From contig NZ_LT629791.1 of assembly GCF_900105925.1 (NCBI RefSeq), positions 310,001-374,000 of the forward strand: a stretch of DNA of 64,000 nt, in the 5' to 3' direction. Positions 33,462 to 42,168 of this stretch are shown in pieces. The stretch is from Jiangella alkaliphila (GTDB lineage Bacteria; Actinomycetota; Actinomycetes; Jiangellales; Jiangellaceae). A program made the translations under genes and the position numbers. Under the pieces are notes generated by a model. It did not search any database, had not been told where the DNA came from, and worked only from the letters and a program-made list of their open reading frames with translations. The first letter of the stretch is position 1; each line of letters opens with the position of its first letter.

Positions 33462-34832
33462 TCAGCCCTCCGGCGGGATGTTGACGTTGTGGCGGAACAG
33501 GTTGTCGGGGTCGTACTGCCGCTTCACCTGGACGAGCCGCTCCCAGGTGGCGCCCGGGTATGCCTCGCGGGCCCACTCGGCACTGGCGTCGGCGACGAAG
33601 TTGACGTACGCGCCGGGGCCGCCGTTGGCGACGACCGCGGCGGTGTCGCGGACCCACTGCTCCCGTTCGGGCCGGGTGTCGGGGCCGTCGAGGAACGAGG
33701 CGACGTTGACCATGAACGCGCGCCCGCGGTGGGCGTACGCCGTCGCGTCGGCGGGGACGCGGGAGATGGCGCCGCCGAGCGGCCGGAACTGGGTCACCCG
33801 CATGGGCGCCGGCGCGGTGCGCAGCCGCTCGATGACCTCTGTGACGCGGGCGAGGTCGAGCTCGTCGGCGAACAGGGTGCGAGCGGTGGCGGTGGGGTGG
33901 TACTCCTCGTCGCCCTCCGCCTCCATGAACATCTCGGGGTAGGCGATGGGCCGGACGAAGTCGGCGAGCGGCTCGGCCAGTGCGCGGATGGGCGCCAGCG
34001 CCTTCTCGCCCTCGTCGGCCGGCCCGGCGTAGCAGACCAGCCCGAGCACGACCAGCGAACCCTGCACGTCGGCGGGGATGAACGGCATCGGCGGCGCCGG
34101 CATGACGTTGACGATGACCGACAGCTCCTCGGGTCCGGCGGCCGCCTCCTGGAGGAAGCCGTGCACCACCTCGGGGGTGGCCGGCAGCAGGATCATGCCG
34201 CCGACGACGCCGGGCAGCTCGTGCAGCCGGTACTTGAACCGGGTGACGACGCCGAAGTTGCCGCCGCCGCCCCGGATGGCCCAGAAGAGGTCGGGATGAT
34301 GGTCGGCGTCGACCTCGAGGATCTGGCCGTCGGCGGTGACGACCTCGGCGGCCAGCACGTTGTCGATGGTCAGGCCGTGCTTACGGGACAGGTAGCCGAC
34401 GCCGCCACCGGTGGTGATGCCGCCGATGCCGACGGTGCCGGTGTCGCCGAAGCCGATGGCCAGCCCGTGCTCGGCGACCGCCTTGGTGACGTCGCCCGCC
34501 GTCAGGCCGGCCTGCGCCCACACGGTGCGTTCCTCGACGTCGATGGCGATGGCGCGCAGGTGCCTGAGGTCGAGGACGATGCCGCCGTCGACGACACTAT
34601 GGCCGGCGACGCTGTGCCCGCCGCAGCGGACGGAGAGCTCGAGGCCGGTCTCGCGGGCCAGCGCGATGACACCGGCCACCTCGGCGGGGTCGGACGGGTG
34701 GATGACGACGGCCGGCTTGGGGTCGAGGCCGCCGTAGAAGATGGCGCGGGCGCCGTCGTAGCCGTCGTCGCCCGGAGCGACGACCTGGCCGGTGAAGCGG
34801 GTGCGGACAGCGGAGACGTCGAGCGTTGTCAT
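33462..34832 (-). CDS. FAD-binding oxidoreductase with BBE domain, paralogue of 7190-8560
   Basis: A 456-residue VAO-fold flavoenzyme, the same length as the one at 7190-8560. RCGGHSVAG gives His73 as covalent FAD site, and TVGIGGITTGGGVGYLSRKHGLTIDNV is the second FAD segment; the second-link cysteine position is not Cys (GDTGTVG), so monocovalent. The C-terminal WERLVQVKRQYDPDNLFRHNVNIPPEG is the BBE end. The middle substrate domain differs from the paralogue, so substrates probably differ. Single gene, convergent with the synthetase-hydrolase unit. Confidence 0.92.
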   Translation of the reverse strand: MTTLDVSAVRTRFTGQVVAPGDDGYDGARAIFYGGLDPKPAVVIHPSDPAEVAGVIALARETGLELSVRCGGHSVAGHSVVDGGIVLDLRHLRAIAIDVEERTVWAQAGLTAGDVTKAVAEHGLAIGFGDTGTVGIGGITTGGGVGYLSRKHGLTIDNVLAAEVVTADGQILEVDADHHPDLFWAIRGGGGNFGVVTRFKYRLHELPGVVGGMILLPATPEVVHGFLQEAAAGPEELSVIVNVMPAPPMPFIPADVQGSLVVLGLVCYAGPADEGEKALAPIRALAEPLADFVRPIAYPEMFMEAEGDEEYHPTATARTLFADELDLARVTEVIERLRTAPAPMRVTQFRPLGGAISRVPADATAYAHRGRAFMVNVASFLDGPDTRPEREQWVRDTAAVVANGGPGAYVNFVADASAEWAREAYPGATWERLVQVKRQYDPDNLFRHNVNIPPEG

Positions 34833-34973
34833 CGGGCAGCTACTCCTTCGAGGTCACCACGCCGGACCGGATGTGCCCGTCCGGCGTGGAGACCATTCAA
34901 CCCGGAGCCACTGACAGACTTCGCACGATTTTCCGCCAGGTATTGTCAGCGTTCTGTCAGGTCCTCCGCATAG

Positions 34974-36242
34974 TCAGCCGGCCGGGACGGCGAGGCCGTC
35001 GATCAGCCCGTCGAAGACCTGCACGCGGTCGAACCGCATCGCGTACGCCCGCGCCCGCAGCGCCGCCGCCTGCCGGTCCTCGGGCGTCAGCTCGAGCACC
35101 GCGCGGTCGATGGCCGCCGCGAGCCCGGCCGGGTCGCCGGCCGCGACCTCGATGGCGGTGCCGCCGACCGACTCGGGAATGCCGCCCGTCGTCGTCGTGA
35201 TGACCGGTCCGCCGCCGGCCAGCATCGCCTCGACCAGCGCGATGCCGAACGTCTCGACGAACTCCGGCCGCGGCTTGCTGGGCAGCACGAACGCGGCGCT
35301 CCCGGTCATCAGCAGCGGCTTCTCCTCGTCGCTGACGTCGGTGAGGAAGTCGATGCGGTCGTCGCCGGCAGCCAGCGCCCGCAGCTGAGCCAGCTCGGGC
35401 CCGGTGCCGGCGATGACGAGCCTGACGTGCTCGCGTCCGGCCGACGCCTGATAGGCCGCGACAAGGTCGTCGACGCCTTTCGCCAGCGTGACCCGCGACA
35501 GGAACAGCACGTACCCGTCGCGGCGCAGGCCACGGCGGGCCAGCGCCGCGTCGACGGCGGCGGGGTCGAGGTCGACGTACGCGGCGGTGTCGATGGGCGG
35601 GTAGCTGACGCTGACGCGGGCGGCGCACTCGGCGGCGAATCGGGTCCCGCAGACGGCGTCGACCTGCAGCGCCGACTCGACGATGAGGTCGCGGGTGTAC
35701 TCCGACACCGCTACGCACGCGTCGTTGGCCAGGAACGTCGTCAGCAGGAAGGCCGCGGCGCCGGCCCGGCCCTCGGCGAGGGTGGTGCGGACGATGTTCG
35801 TGATGTCGGAGCCGACCGCCTTGGCGATGGTCGTGACGCCGAACCCGGCGCCGCCGGCCCGGGCGCCGTGCAACGCCTCGACGACGGCGTTCGTGTGCGG
35901 CGACAGGTACATCGAGATGCACACCGTCGGGACGCCGTCGGTGAACAGCTCGTAGAGCCGGCTGGTCAGGCCGAGCAGGTACCGTCCGTCCGGGACGCGA
36001 TAGTCGCCGACCGGCTCGGGCCGCTCGACGGTGATGCCCGGGCTGTACGGGAGGATGGAGTCCAGCGGCTTGAGCGGCAGGCCGGCCGCCTGAAGGGCGG
36101 GTATCGGCCACGTCACGATGCGGACGTCGTCGAACCCTCTGGTGAGCGCGACTTCGGCGAGGTTGCGAGCCTCGCCCGAATGACCGCAGATCACCGGATC
36201 GGCGCGGACGACGATCACCAAGCGGCGGGTGGGTCGGCTCAT
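34974..36242 (-). CDS. Glycosyltransferase family 4 protein
   Basis: A 422-residue GT-B glycosyltransferase from ATG 36242 (GGAGGTG six nt upstream). The N-terminal half starts LVIVVRADPVICGHSGEARNLAEVA; the C-terminal half has VLFLSRVTLAKGVDDLVAAYQ, LVIAGTGPELAQL and PRPEFVETFGIALVEAMLAGGGPVITTTTGGIPESVGGTAIEV. The E-x7-E (EFVETFGIALVEAM) nucleotide-sugar motif is intact. It begins 19 bp after the GH92 gene stop, so the two are one operon. Acceptor and donor unknown; pairing with a cytoplasmic mannosidase-like enzyme suggests sugar recycling. Confidence 0.9.
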   Translation of the reverse strand: MSRPTRRLVIVVRADPVICGHSGEARNLAEVALTRGFDDVRIVTWPIPALQAAGLPLKPLDSILPYSPGITVERPEPVGDYRVPDGRYLLGLTSRLYELFTDGVPTVCISMYLSPHTNAVVEALHGARAGGAGFGVTTIAKAVGSDITNIVRTTLAEGRAGAAAFLLTTFLANDACVAVSEYTRDLIVESALQVDAVCGTRFAAECAARVSVSYPPIDTAAYVDLDPAAVDAALARRGLRRDGYVLFLSRVTLAKGVDDLVAAYQASAGREHVRLVIAGTGPELAQLRALAAGDDRIDFLTDVSDEEKPLLMTGSAAFVLPSKPRPEFVETFGIALVEAMLAGGGPVITTTTGGIPESVGGTAIEVAAGDPAGLAAAIDRAVLELTPEDRQAAALRARAYAMRFDRVQVFDGLIDGLAVPAG

Positions 36243-36261
36243 GGCAACACCTCCGAGTCTG

Positions 36262-38493
36262 CTAACCGTCAGTACGGTCCGAGACCGACGGCGGACGCTC
36301 CTTCGTCGCCCAGGCCGAGGGTTCCGGACCCAGTTCGATCTGCAGGCGGCCACCGCCGTGCAGCTCGTTTCCCGTGATGAATCCGCCGTCGAGCGGCTTG
36401 CCGTTGAAAGTTGCCGATTGTACGAACTGCGGTGCCGGTGCAGTTCCCGTCTCGTAGCTGATCGGCGTCTCGCGGTGTCCGATCGTCTCGATGAGGAACT
36501 CGTTGCCGCCGATCTCGAGGCTGGCGGTGGCGAATGCCGGCGCGTTCACCAGGAACAGATTCTGCCCGGCGACGGGGAACAAGCCCAGTGACGCCCACAC
36601 GTACCACGAGCTCAGAGCGCCGGAGTCGTCGTTGCCGGGCAGCCCGCCGCGGGTCGGCGCGAACTGGTACGCGAGCGCCGCCTGGACGATCTGCGCGGTC
36701 CGGTCCGGCCGGCCCGCGTAGTGGTACGCCCAGGGCGCCTCCATGTCAGGCTCGTTGTTGAGGCCCTCGAACCGGTGAAGCGCGGCGCCGGCGCGGTACT
36801 CGTCGGCGAACGGCGGCGTGCCGAGCTGCCGGACCGGCGGCTGACCGTAGCCGAAGAACGCGTCGAGCAGCTCGACGAACCGGTCGTCGCCGCCGGCCAG
36901 CTCGATCCGCCCGGCCATGTCGTGCAGCAGCCGGAACGAGTAGTTCCACCGGCCGCCCTCGTAGTACGTCGACTTCGCCAGCAGCCCGGTCTCCGGCTCG
37001 AACGCGTTGGCCCAGTGCTTGGCCCGCCGCTCCAGCTCGTCGGCCAGCCGGCGGTCGCCGAGGCCGCGGGCGATGAGCGACGTGCAGTGGTAGCCGTAGG
37101 CGAGGTCGAGCGTGTGCGTCACCGGATGCACGACGTCCTTCTCGAGGAAGTCCTCGCCGTACACCCGGCGCAGGTCGTCCTGCATGTGCACCAGCGCCCA
37201 GTCCCAGTCGATGCCGTCCAGGCCGAGCAGGTACCCGTCGGCGAGCGCCGTGTGCGCCAGCGCGCTGCCCTGGCGGAAGAACCGGTCCGCACCCTTGGCC
37301 ATGCGGTAGCCGATCGGGAAGTTGCCCTCTTCCTCGCACACCCGGATCAGCGACTCCAGCAGCGCCGCGCCCCGACGTGGCGCCAGCGCCGTGATCAGCG
37401 GGATCTGCGTCTTGTAGATGTCCCACATCGTGCAGATGTCGAACACGAACGGCCCGGGCGTCGGCCAGAACGGGCTCTCGTCGTCGGCGAAGCACGGCTT
37501 GATCAGCGAGTGGTACAGGCTGGTGGCGAAGACCGTCCGCCGCGCCTCCGTCCCGCCGTCGACCTTCACCTGGTCGAAGTGCGACGACCACTTCTTGCGC
37601 GTGCGCGACCGGCACTTGTCGAACCGGGTGCGGCCCAGCCCCAGCTCGTCGTCCAGGTTGGCCCGCGCCTGCTCCGTCCCGCGCAGCGAGAAGCCCATCT
37701 TCAGCTCCACCGTCTGCCCGGCGGCCGCCGGCCCCATGAGGATCAGCCCGAACGGCCGCAGCGTCGTCCGCCGGATGTAGTCGAAGTCCAGCCGCGTCCC
37801 GCCGTCGACCAGGCGGCGGTCGTACCACAGCAGTTGCCGCCAGTCAGGGGTGTCGGCCTCGATGAACACCGACAGCGGCACGCCCTCCATCACCAGCGTG
37901 CCCTCGGCCTGCCCGCGGCCCAGGCTCTGCATGTGGGCGCGCAGCGGCACCGTCCGGCCATGCTCGATGGCCAGCCCGCCGTACGAGAAGTCGACGACGA
38001 CGCGGGCGCTGCGGCTCTCGGGGAACGTGTACCGGTGGACGGCCGTCTTCGCGCCGACGGTCACCTCGCACCTGACGCTGGTGTCGAGCGTCGCCGCGTA
38101 GTACCCCGGCTCCGCGACCTCGTCGTGCAGGTTCCACAGCGTGCCGAGCGCGTCCAGCGGCTCGATCATCGGGGTGACGCGGAAGTAGTTGTAGTACTTG
38201 CGGATCGCGCCGGTGCCGGACTGCTGGAAGTGCGTGAACCCGGACGCCTGGTTCCGGTCGTACAGCTGCGTCGGCTGGCCCTCGGTGCTGATGCGGTAGA
38301 CCCCGTAGCCGGTCGGGTACGCGCCGGAGTAGGCGCACGCCGACACCATGCCCAGCGGGTAGCTCGCGCCGGGATGGGTGTTGCCGACCTGCGCCTTCGG
38401 CCACCACCACGTCGCGGCCAGACCCTGGGCGGGCGGCAGGTCCGTGGCCCCGGTGCCGATTAAGGGATCAACGCTGTCCAGTATGTTCTGCAT
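36262..38493 (-). CDS. GH92 family glycoside hydrolase (alpha-mannosidase-like), no signal peptide
   Basis: A 743-residue protein. Family marks: VDPLIGTGATDLP near the N-terminus, NTHPGASYPLGMVSACAYSG, LNNEPDMEAPWAYHYAGRPDRTAQIVQAAL, and GGLPGNDDSGALSSWYVWASLGLFPVAGQNLFLVNAP. The NEPD glutamate and the GNDD aspartates match the catalytic acid and base regions of calcium-dependent GH92 exo-alpha-mannosidases. Most bacterial GH92 enzymes are secreted; this one starts directly with MQNILDSVDPLIG and should be cytoplasmic. It is first in an operon with a GT4 gene. Confidence 0.9.
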   Translation of the reverse strand: MQNILDSVDPLIGTGATDLPPAQGLAATWWWPKAQVGNTHPGASYPLGMVSACAYSGAYPTGYGVYRISTEGQPTQLYDRNQASGFTHFQQSGTGAIRKYYNYFRVTPMIEPLDALGTLWNLHDEVAEPGYYAATLDTSVRCEVTVGAKTAVHRYTFPESRSARVVVDFSYGGLAIEHGRTVPLRAHMQSLGRGQAEGTLVMEGVPLSVFIEADTPDWRQLLWYDRRLVDGGTRLDFDYIRRTTLRPFGLILMGPAAAGQTVELKMGFSLRGTEQARANLDDELGLGRTRFDKCRSRTRKKWSSHFDQVKVDGGTEARRTVFATSLYHSLIKPCFADDESPFWPTPGPFVFDICTMWDIYKTQIPLITALAPRRGAALLESLIRVCEEEGNFPIGYRMAKGADRFFRQGSALAHTALADGYLLGLDGIDWDWALVHMQDDLRRVYGEDFLEKDVVHPVTHTLDLAYGYHCTSLIARGLGDRRLADELERRAKHWANAFEPETGLLAKSTYYEGGRWNYSFRLLHDMAGRIELAGGDDRFVELLDAFFGYGQPPVRQLGTPPFADEYRAGAALHRFEGLNNEPDMEAPWAYHYAGRPDRTAQIVQAALAYQFAPTRGGLPGNDDSGALSSWYVWASLGLFPVAGQNLFLVNAPAFATASLEIGGNEFLIETIGHRETPISYETGTAPAPQFVQSATFNGKPLDGGFITGNELHGGGRLQIELGPEPSAWATKERPPSVSDRTDG

Positions 38494-38634
38494 TCTGCCT
38501 GTCCCGAGGTGTCCGATCCGTAGCGTCGATATGAACTCCCTGTGTCCTGGCCGTCAAGGCCTATCCGCCAGGTCTGGCCGTTCGGGGTGACGTGCGTTCG
38601 GCCGCCCGGGGCGCGACTGGGTAGCCTGTCCGCG

Positions 38635-38707
38635 GGGCCTCTAGCTCAATTGGCAGAGCAGCGGACTTTTAATCCGCGGGTTCAGGGTTCGATCCCCTGG
38701 GGGCCCA
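38635..38707 (+). tRNA. tRNA-Lys (anticodon TTT)
   Basis: A 73-nt cloverleaf. Acceptor GGGCCTC pairs with GGGGCCC (38700-38706), discriminator A707. D stem GCTC/GAGC, anticodon stem GCGGA/TCCGC with loop CTTTTAA giving anticodon TTT (38668-38670), variable loop GGGTT, T stem CAGGG/CCCTG with loop TTCGATC. CCA is not encoded. Its 3' flank holds integrase and excisionase remnants, so it has probably served as an attachment site. Confidence 0.96.
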
Positions 38708-38798
38708 CTCCACAGCAGGTCAGCGACTCGACCCAGCGCGACCAGCAGCAGAGGCCATGCTTTACCCATGGTTTTCCACCACCGTCGTCTGTAGGGCG

Positions 38799-38870
38799 TC
38801 ATCGAGCAGGCCCGCGGCTGTCGGGTTCAGAACACGCCGCGCCAGGTATCGGCAGCGGCGCGCGGCCCAT
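38799..38870 (-). pseudogene. Integrase gene remnant, first codons only
   Basis: ATG 38870 overlaps the excisionase stop as TGATG and opens MGRAPLPIPGAACSEPDSR, then stops at 38799. MGR-x-PLPI is how many actinobacterial tyrosine integrases begin. Everything after about ten codons is lost before the tRNA gene. The gene order (xis, int, tRNA) is standard for integrated elements, which is the main support. Confidence 0.45.
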
Positions 38871-38971
38871 CACGCAGCCCCGAACTGTGCCGCAAACCAC
38901 GCCTCGACATCAGCACGCACGTACCGCAGCTCACGACCTACCCGAGCGGCGGGCGGTAGACCGCCGATCAT
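38870..38971 (-). pseudogene. Excisionase (Xis/HTH_17) C-terminal remnant
   Basis: The frame reads MIGGLPPAARVGRELRYVRADVEAWFAAQFGAA before its stop at 38870. GLPPAARVGRELRYVRADVEAW is the recognition-wing part of MerR-like excisionases (pattern LPxxRVGxxxRYRRxDVxxW). The first helix-turn-helix part is missing; a stop lies about 10 codons upstream of the ATG. It points to an inactivated integrative element next to tRNA-Lys. Confidence 0.62.
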
Positions 38972-39204
38972 TGTCTTCCCTCGTATCAACGCGGCTCATG
39001 CGGCGCATCCCGCGTGGCAAGGACAATTAACCACGCTCGACGATGCTGGTGTACGGCTTGTGATGAGTGACGACGACTGCCCTGGGCTGCGATCCGCACA
39101 ACGATCGTCCATGCAGCTGAGCGGTCCTGAGCCAACTGACCACCGGCGTGGCGGCCGGCGGTCTGGGTAACGGACCATCCCGATCAGCATGCGACACTCG
39201 GCGA

Positions 39205-39495
39205 ATGGCCCGCGTGACGTTCCTCTATCCGAAGACCGACGAGTCGACGTTTGACATGGACTACTACACGTCGACGCACATGCCGATGCTCGCCGCCGCG
39301 CTCGGCGACGACTGTCAGAGCTGGGGCGCCGACAAGATCACCAGCGGCCCGTTCGAGGCGATTGGTTGGGCGCTCGTGTCGAGCGCCCAAGCGTTCGGCG
39401 CAGCGATGACCGAAAAGGGCGCCGAGATCAGTGCTGATGTCGCCAACTACACCAACGTGCGCCCCGACGTGGTCATGGGAGACGTTGTCAGATAG
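39205..39495 (+). CDS. EthD family protein
   Basis: A 96-residue ferredoxin-like-fold protein starting MARVTFLYPKTDESTFDMDYYTSTHMPML. The F-D-x-D-Y-Y-x-x-x-H-M-P pattern is typical of EthD-domain proteins, named after an accessory to ethyl tert-butyl ether breakdown. The start ATG 39205 is chosen because conservation begins there; an upstream in-frame ATG at 39148 adds non-conserved residues. Genomic role unknown. Confidence 0.82.
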   Translation: MARVTFLYPKTDESTFDMDYYTSTHMPMLAAALGDDCQSWGADKITSGPFEAIGWALVSSAQAFGAAMTEKGAEISADVANYTNVRPDVVMGDVVR

Positions 39496-39880
39496 GGGCG
39501 ACGACTGCTGGGAGCTCCGGCTCGCAGCAAACGGCTAGAGGCTCCCCGACTCCAGCCAGCCGGCTCGTTGTGACGACAGTGTGATCCGATGCCTGATGTG
39601 CGACAGATCTCCGTCGGGTGATCTGCGACAGTCGGCCTAGTGAACTGCGCTATGCGCGGTCCGTGGCCGCTGGCCCTTGATGCTGCGCACGGCCGTACGC
39701 GCCGCATGTCGCGGCCGATCAACGAGCTGGTCGACAACTTGCGAGACCCGGACGGCTGGGGTTAGGTGCCGCACGTCCCGCAGATCCCGCTCGCGTCCTT
39801 CCAGGGCCACCCACCTATCAACGCATCGGGGCGGTGGCGGGCGTGACAGTCGTACCGGCACGTCGGCCGAGGGCTCCGCC
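39496..39880. other. Gap with left inverted-repeat end and possible gene debris
   Basis: Contains the left repeat TGATGTGCGACA...TGATCTGCGACA (39594-39630). A minus-strand stretch around 39640-39820 has some coding bias (VALEGRERDLRDVRHLTPAVRVSQVVDQLVDRP) but no recognised family and no clear start, so I do not call it a gene. Confidence 0.4.
39594..39630 (+). repeat. Left terminal inverted repeat with two 12-mers
   Basis: TGATGTGCGACA, 13-bp spacer, TGATCTGCGACA. Matches the reverse complement of 40995-41031 exactly in both 12-mers. Confidence 0.85.
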
Positions 39881-40633
39881 ATGTCGATAGTCTGTCCACC
39901 TATGGAGACCGGAAGCCCCCCATCGTCGGACGAATTCAGTTCCTTCGGCGTGTATGTACGGATCCCCATCGGCCGCCAACCGCCCTGTCGGCTGGACGCT
40001 ACAGTCGATCGGCGTTGCCGCTTGGTCGTACTGGACAAGTCGGGACAGGAGAAGACCGTCTTCGACGTGCCGATCGTGGAGGTCGAGCACGCCCGTCTGC
40101 GTGTCGGTCAGCTGACGGTCGTGGTCGGTGGCCGCAGCTATCACGTCACACTGGCGACGCCGAGTGCTGCCACTCGACTGGGCATGACGACGATAGGCCT
40201 GTCGGCGTTTCGGCAGGCGGCCGGCGGCGGGGCGGCAACCGGAGCAGGCATGCTCGCAGGAAGCGCCGTCGCCGGTTGGGGGATGGCTCGCCGGGAGAAG
40301 CAGGTCGACCCCGAAGGGCTCCGCTGGCTGCGGCTCTTTGCCGATCACGGCGTCGATGTCGAGGCGCCACAGCGCTGGAAGCCGCGCGTCCGCTACGCGC
40401 TGATGGGCGTGGCGGTGCTCCTGACTGTCGTTAGCCTGTTCGGATCCGTCATCGGGGTAGCCGAGGAAGGTGGATGGACCGCAGAGGCACGCAGCGGTGT
40501 ATTCAGCCTGGCGACGTTCGTGGCGCTCGTCTGGGTCCTCTACCTGGTGACGATCTGGCTGCTGTGGAGGACCGTGCCCCGCGACACCGTACGCCGGCTT
40601 GGCTCCGTCCCGGACCAACGGCCCGGTGACTGA
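39881..40633 (+). CDS. Two-TM membrane protein, unknown function
   Basis: A 250-residue protein from ATG 39881 (GAGGG seven nt upstream) or 243 from ATG 39902. Residues 1-90 form a small beta-rich domain (FGVYVRIPIGRQPPCRLDATVDRRCRLVVLDKSGQ..., LRVGQLTVVVGGRSYHVTL). A Gly/Ala-rich possible membrane-associated stretch (AAGGGAATGAGMLAGSAVAGWGMA) follows, then two C-terminal TMs (YALMGVAVLLTVVSLFGSVIGV; GVFSLATFVALVWVLYLVTIWLLW). No family recognised. It sits between the inverted repeats, so it may be cargo. Confidence 0.7.
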   Translation: MSIVCPPMETGSPPSSDEFSSFGVYVRIPIGRQPPCRLDATVDRRCRLVVLDKSGQEKTVFDVPIVEVEHARLRVGQLTVVVGGRSYHVTLATPSAATRLGMTTIGLSAFRQAAGGGAATGAGMLAGSAVAGWGMARREKQVDPEGLRWLRLFADHGVDVEAPQRWKPRVRYALMGVAVLLTVVSLFGSVIGVAEEGGWTAEARSGVFSLATFVALVWVLYLVTIWLLWRTVPRDTVRRLGSVPDQRPGD

Positions 40634-40713
40634 CACGCCCAGGTGGAGAAGCTCAGGTCGGCCCCGGGAGTGGACTACGAACCCGCGCAGGATCAACAGT
40701 GCGGCGTCGGTCG

Positions 40714-40890
40714 TCACCAGTCGTGGACGGTGCCGTCGGTGAGTCGGCTGTAGGGCAGGTAGGCCTGCTCGTAGCGGTACTTCGCGGCGGCGTCGAGGTC
40801 GCCGAAGTCACGCCACCGCGTGCTCGCCAGCCCTCGCGCGAGGGTGACGCCGAGACCGGGCTGGTCGCCGGGGTGCCCGCACAGCGTCCA
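40714..40890 (-). pseudogene. 3' fragment of an unknown gene
   Basis: The minus frame ending at 40714 has strong coding character ([47 protein letters not shown]). Upstream of about 40890 the bias is lost and the frame runs into the right inverted repeat, so the 5' part appears to be missing. I do not recognise the family. Confidence 0.45.
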
Positions 40891-40994
40891 GGCGCTGCTC
40901 GACCACCGACAAGACAACCAATGCCAATCCCGGCCTCCCCGAGTCCGGGACGCCCCACGGAGACGCCCCAAATCAGGGTGCCGATCACGACCGA

Positions 40995-41031
40995 TGTCGC
41001 AGATCAACTGACGGACGCGTGTCGCACATCA
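40995..41031 (-). repeat. Right terminal inverted repeat with two 12-mers
   Basis: TGTCGCAGATCA, 13-bp spacer, TGTCGCACATCA; reverse complement of the left repeat at 39594-39630. Confidence 0.85.
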
Positions 41032-41294
41032 ACCGACGGAGCACACGACAGTGACGACAGGCGCGGTGAGAACTTTCTTTACTCGGTCAAGGCGGCGCGC
41101 AAGCGCGCCGCAGCACACGCTGGCCGACCCCGACGCCAACCCAGGCCACGCGGACACGTCACCGAGCGCCGTCGCGTGGCGGCTGCCGGTGCTGGTCTCG
41201 GCGAACAGCGGCATGGCGGCGCTCCATGGGGCAGCGTATGGCGACCATGTCGGACAGAGCTGAACTCACGTTCGAGTGATCGCCAGTCGCGGCA
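41032..41294. other. Gap downstream of the XRE gene
   Basis: No gene seen. It contains the strong hairpin GGCGCGC-AA-GCGCGCC (41092-41107), which could end the minus-strand XRE operon. Confidence 0.35.
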
Positions 41295-42155
41295 CTACTC
41301 GGTCGCGCCGCTCAGGCTGTTGACGGCCGCCCGTATCAGGGCTCGTGCCTCGTTGCCGTAGACGGCCAGCTCGGCGAGCTGAGCGAAGGTGTCGGCGTAG
41401 AGGGCGACCTCGCCTTGCTGGGTGATGGTGAGATGACCGGATACCAGTTCGACGTTGACCTGGGAACTGTCGAAGATCCAGAAGCCCTCGACCGGCCGAT
41501 GTCCGCGGTCGGCGCGCATGGGGACGATGCCCAGGCTGACGTTCGGCATCCCCGCGACGTCTCCGAGGTGGCGGAGCTGGTCGATCATGACGTCGGCGTT
41601 GGCGATGTCGGTTCGCAGCGCGGACTCTTCGATGAGGAAGGCGAACACCTTGCCGTTGGTGGTCAGCAGCCGTTGTCGCTCCAGCCGCGACGTGACCGCC
41701 TGGTCCACGTCGTCGGCGAGGTCGCGGCGACGCTGTGCCGCCCGAAGGACAGTCTCAATGTAGGCCGGCGTCTGGATCATGCCGGGAATCAGCCAGGACG
41801 AGTACGCGCGGAAGCGGCGGGTCCGCTCGAAGAGTGGCCGGACCGCCTCCTGAGCGTGGCGCAGGCCGTTGCGCTCCATCCGGCGCCACTCAACGAACAT
41901 GCCTTCGGCTGCGCGCAGCGACTCCACGAGGTCAGCGGCCTGGTCGTCGGCGCCCGTGACGCGGCACCATGTTTGGATGTCATCGGCAGACGGGGCGGTC
42001 TTGTTGTTCTCGATCCTCGAAGTCTTGGCCCCGTGCCAGCCACAGGCGCGGGCATGGTCGCGGCCCGTCAGCCCTGCCTGCTCCCGGAGTTCGCGAAGCC
42101 GATCGGCGAGGAGCTGACGGGCCTGTTGGACGCTCGACGACGGGGAGACCGCCAT
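41295..42155 (-). CDS. XRE-family regulator with DUF5753 (Scr1-like) domain
   Basis: A 286-residue protein. The HTH is LADRLRELREQAGLTGRDHARACGWHGAKTSRIENNKTAPSADDIQTWCRVTG. From ~95 the DUF5753 ligand/partner domain begins: FRAYSSWLIPGMIQTPAYIETVL, DQAVTSRLERQRLL, FLIEESALR, MIDQLRHLGDVAGMPNVSLGIVPM, FWIFDSSQVNVELVSGHLTIT. This architecture is very common in actinobacteria, where it is paired with small DUF397 or DUF6879-type proteins as here. Some pairs behave like toxin-antitoxin or developmental switches (BldB/WhiJ-like). Three genes run minus: 42920 to 41295. Confidence 0.9.
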   Translation of the reverse strand: MAVSPSSSVQQARQLLADRLRELREQAGLTGRDHARACGWHGAKTSRIENNKTAPSADDIQTWCRVTGADDQAADLVESLRAAEGMFVEWRRMERNGLRHAQEAVRPLFERTRRFRAYSSWLIPGMIQTPAYIETVLRAAQRRRDLADDVDQAVTSRLERQRLLTTNGKVFAFLIEESALRTDIANADVMIDQLRHLGDVAGMPNVSLGIVPMRADRGHRPVEGFWIFDSSQVNVELVSGHLTITQQGEVALYADTFAQLAELAVYGNEARALIRAAVNSLSGATE

Positions 42156-42168
42156 CAGTGCGCGTGGT

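Larger units (their letters stand above)
39594..41031. mobile_element. Inverted-repeat-bounded 1.44-kb segment (IS-like ends, no transposase seen)
   Basis: The left end has two direct 12-mers TGATGTGCGACA (39594-39605) and TGATCTGCGACA (39619-39630) 13 bp apart. The right end has the exact reverse complements TGTCGCAGATCA (40995-41006) and TGTCGCACATCA (41020-41031), also 13 bp apart. The 37-bp ends are therefore inverted repeats sharing a TCCGTC core in the spacer. Inside are one membrane-protein gene and one gene fragment, but no recognisable transposase. It may be an IS deletion derivative or cargo between two solo ends. Confidence 0.6.

Noticed and set aside
39677..39900. Upstream extension of the two-TM protein ORF to 39677
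   Set aside because: The added residues are Arg/Ser/Thr-rich with poor codon bias; the RBS and start at 39881 fit better.
40653..40988. 111-residue minus-strand ORF as a gene
   Set aside because: It is a shadow of the 40714-40890 fragment frame, with Ser/Thr/Pro/Arg-rich out-of-frame composition.
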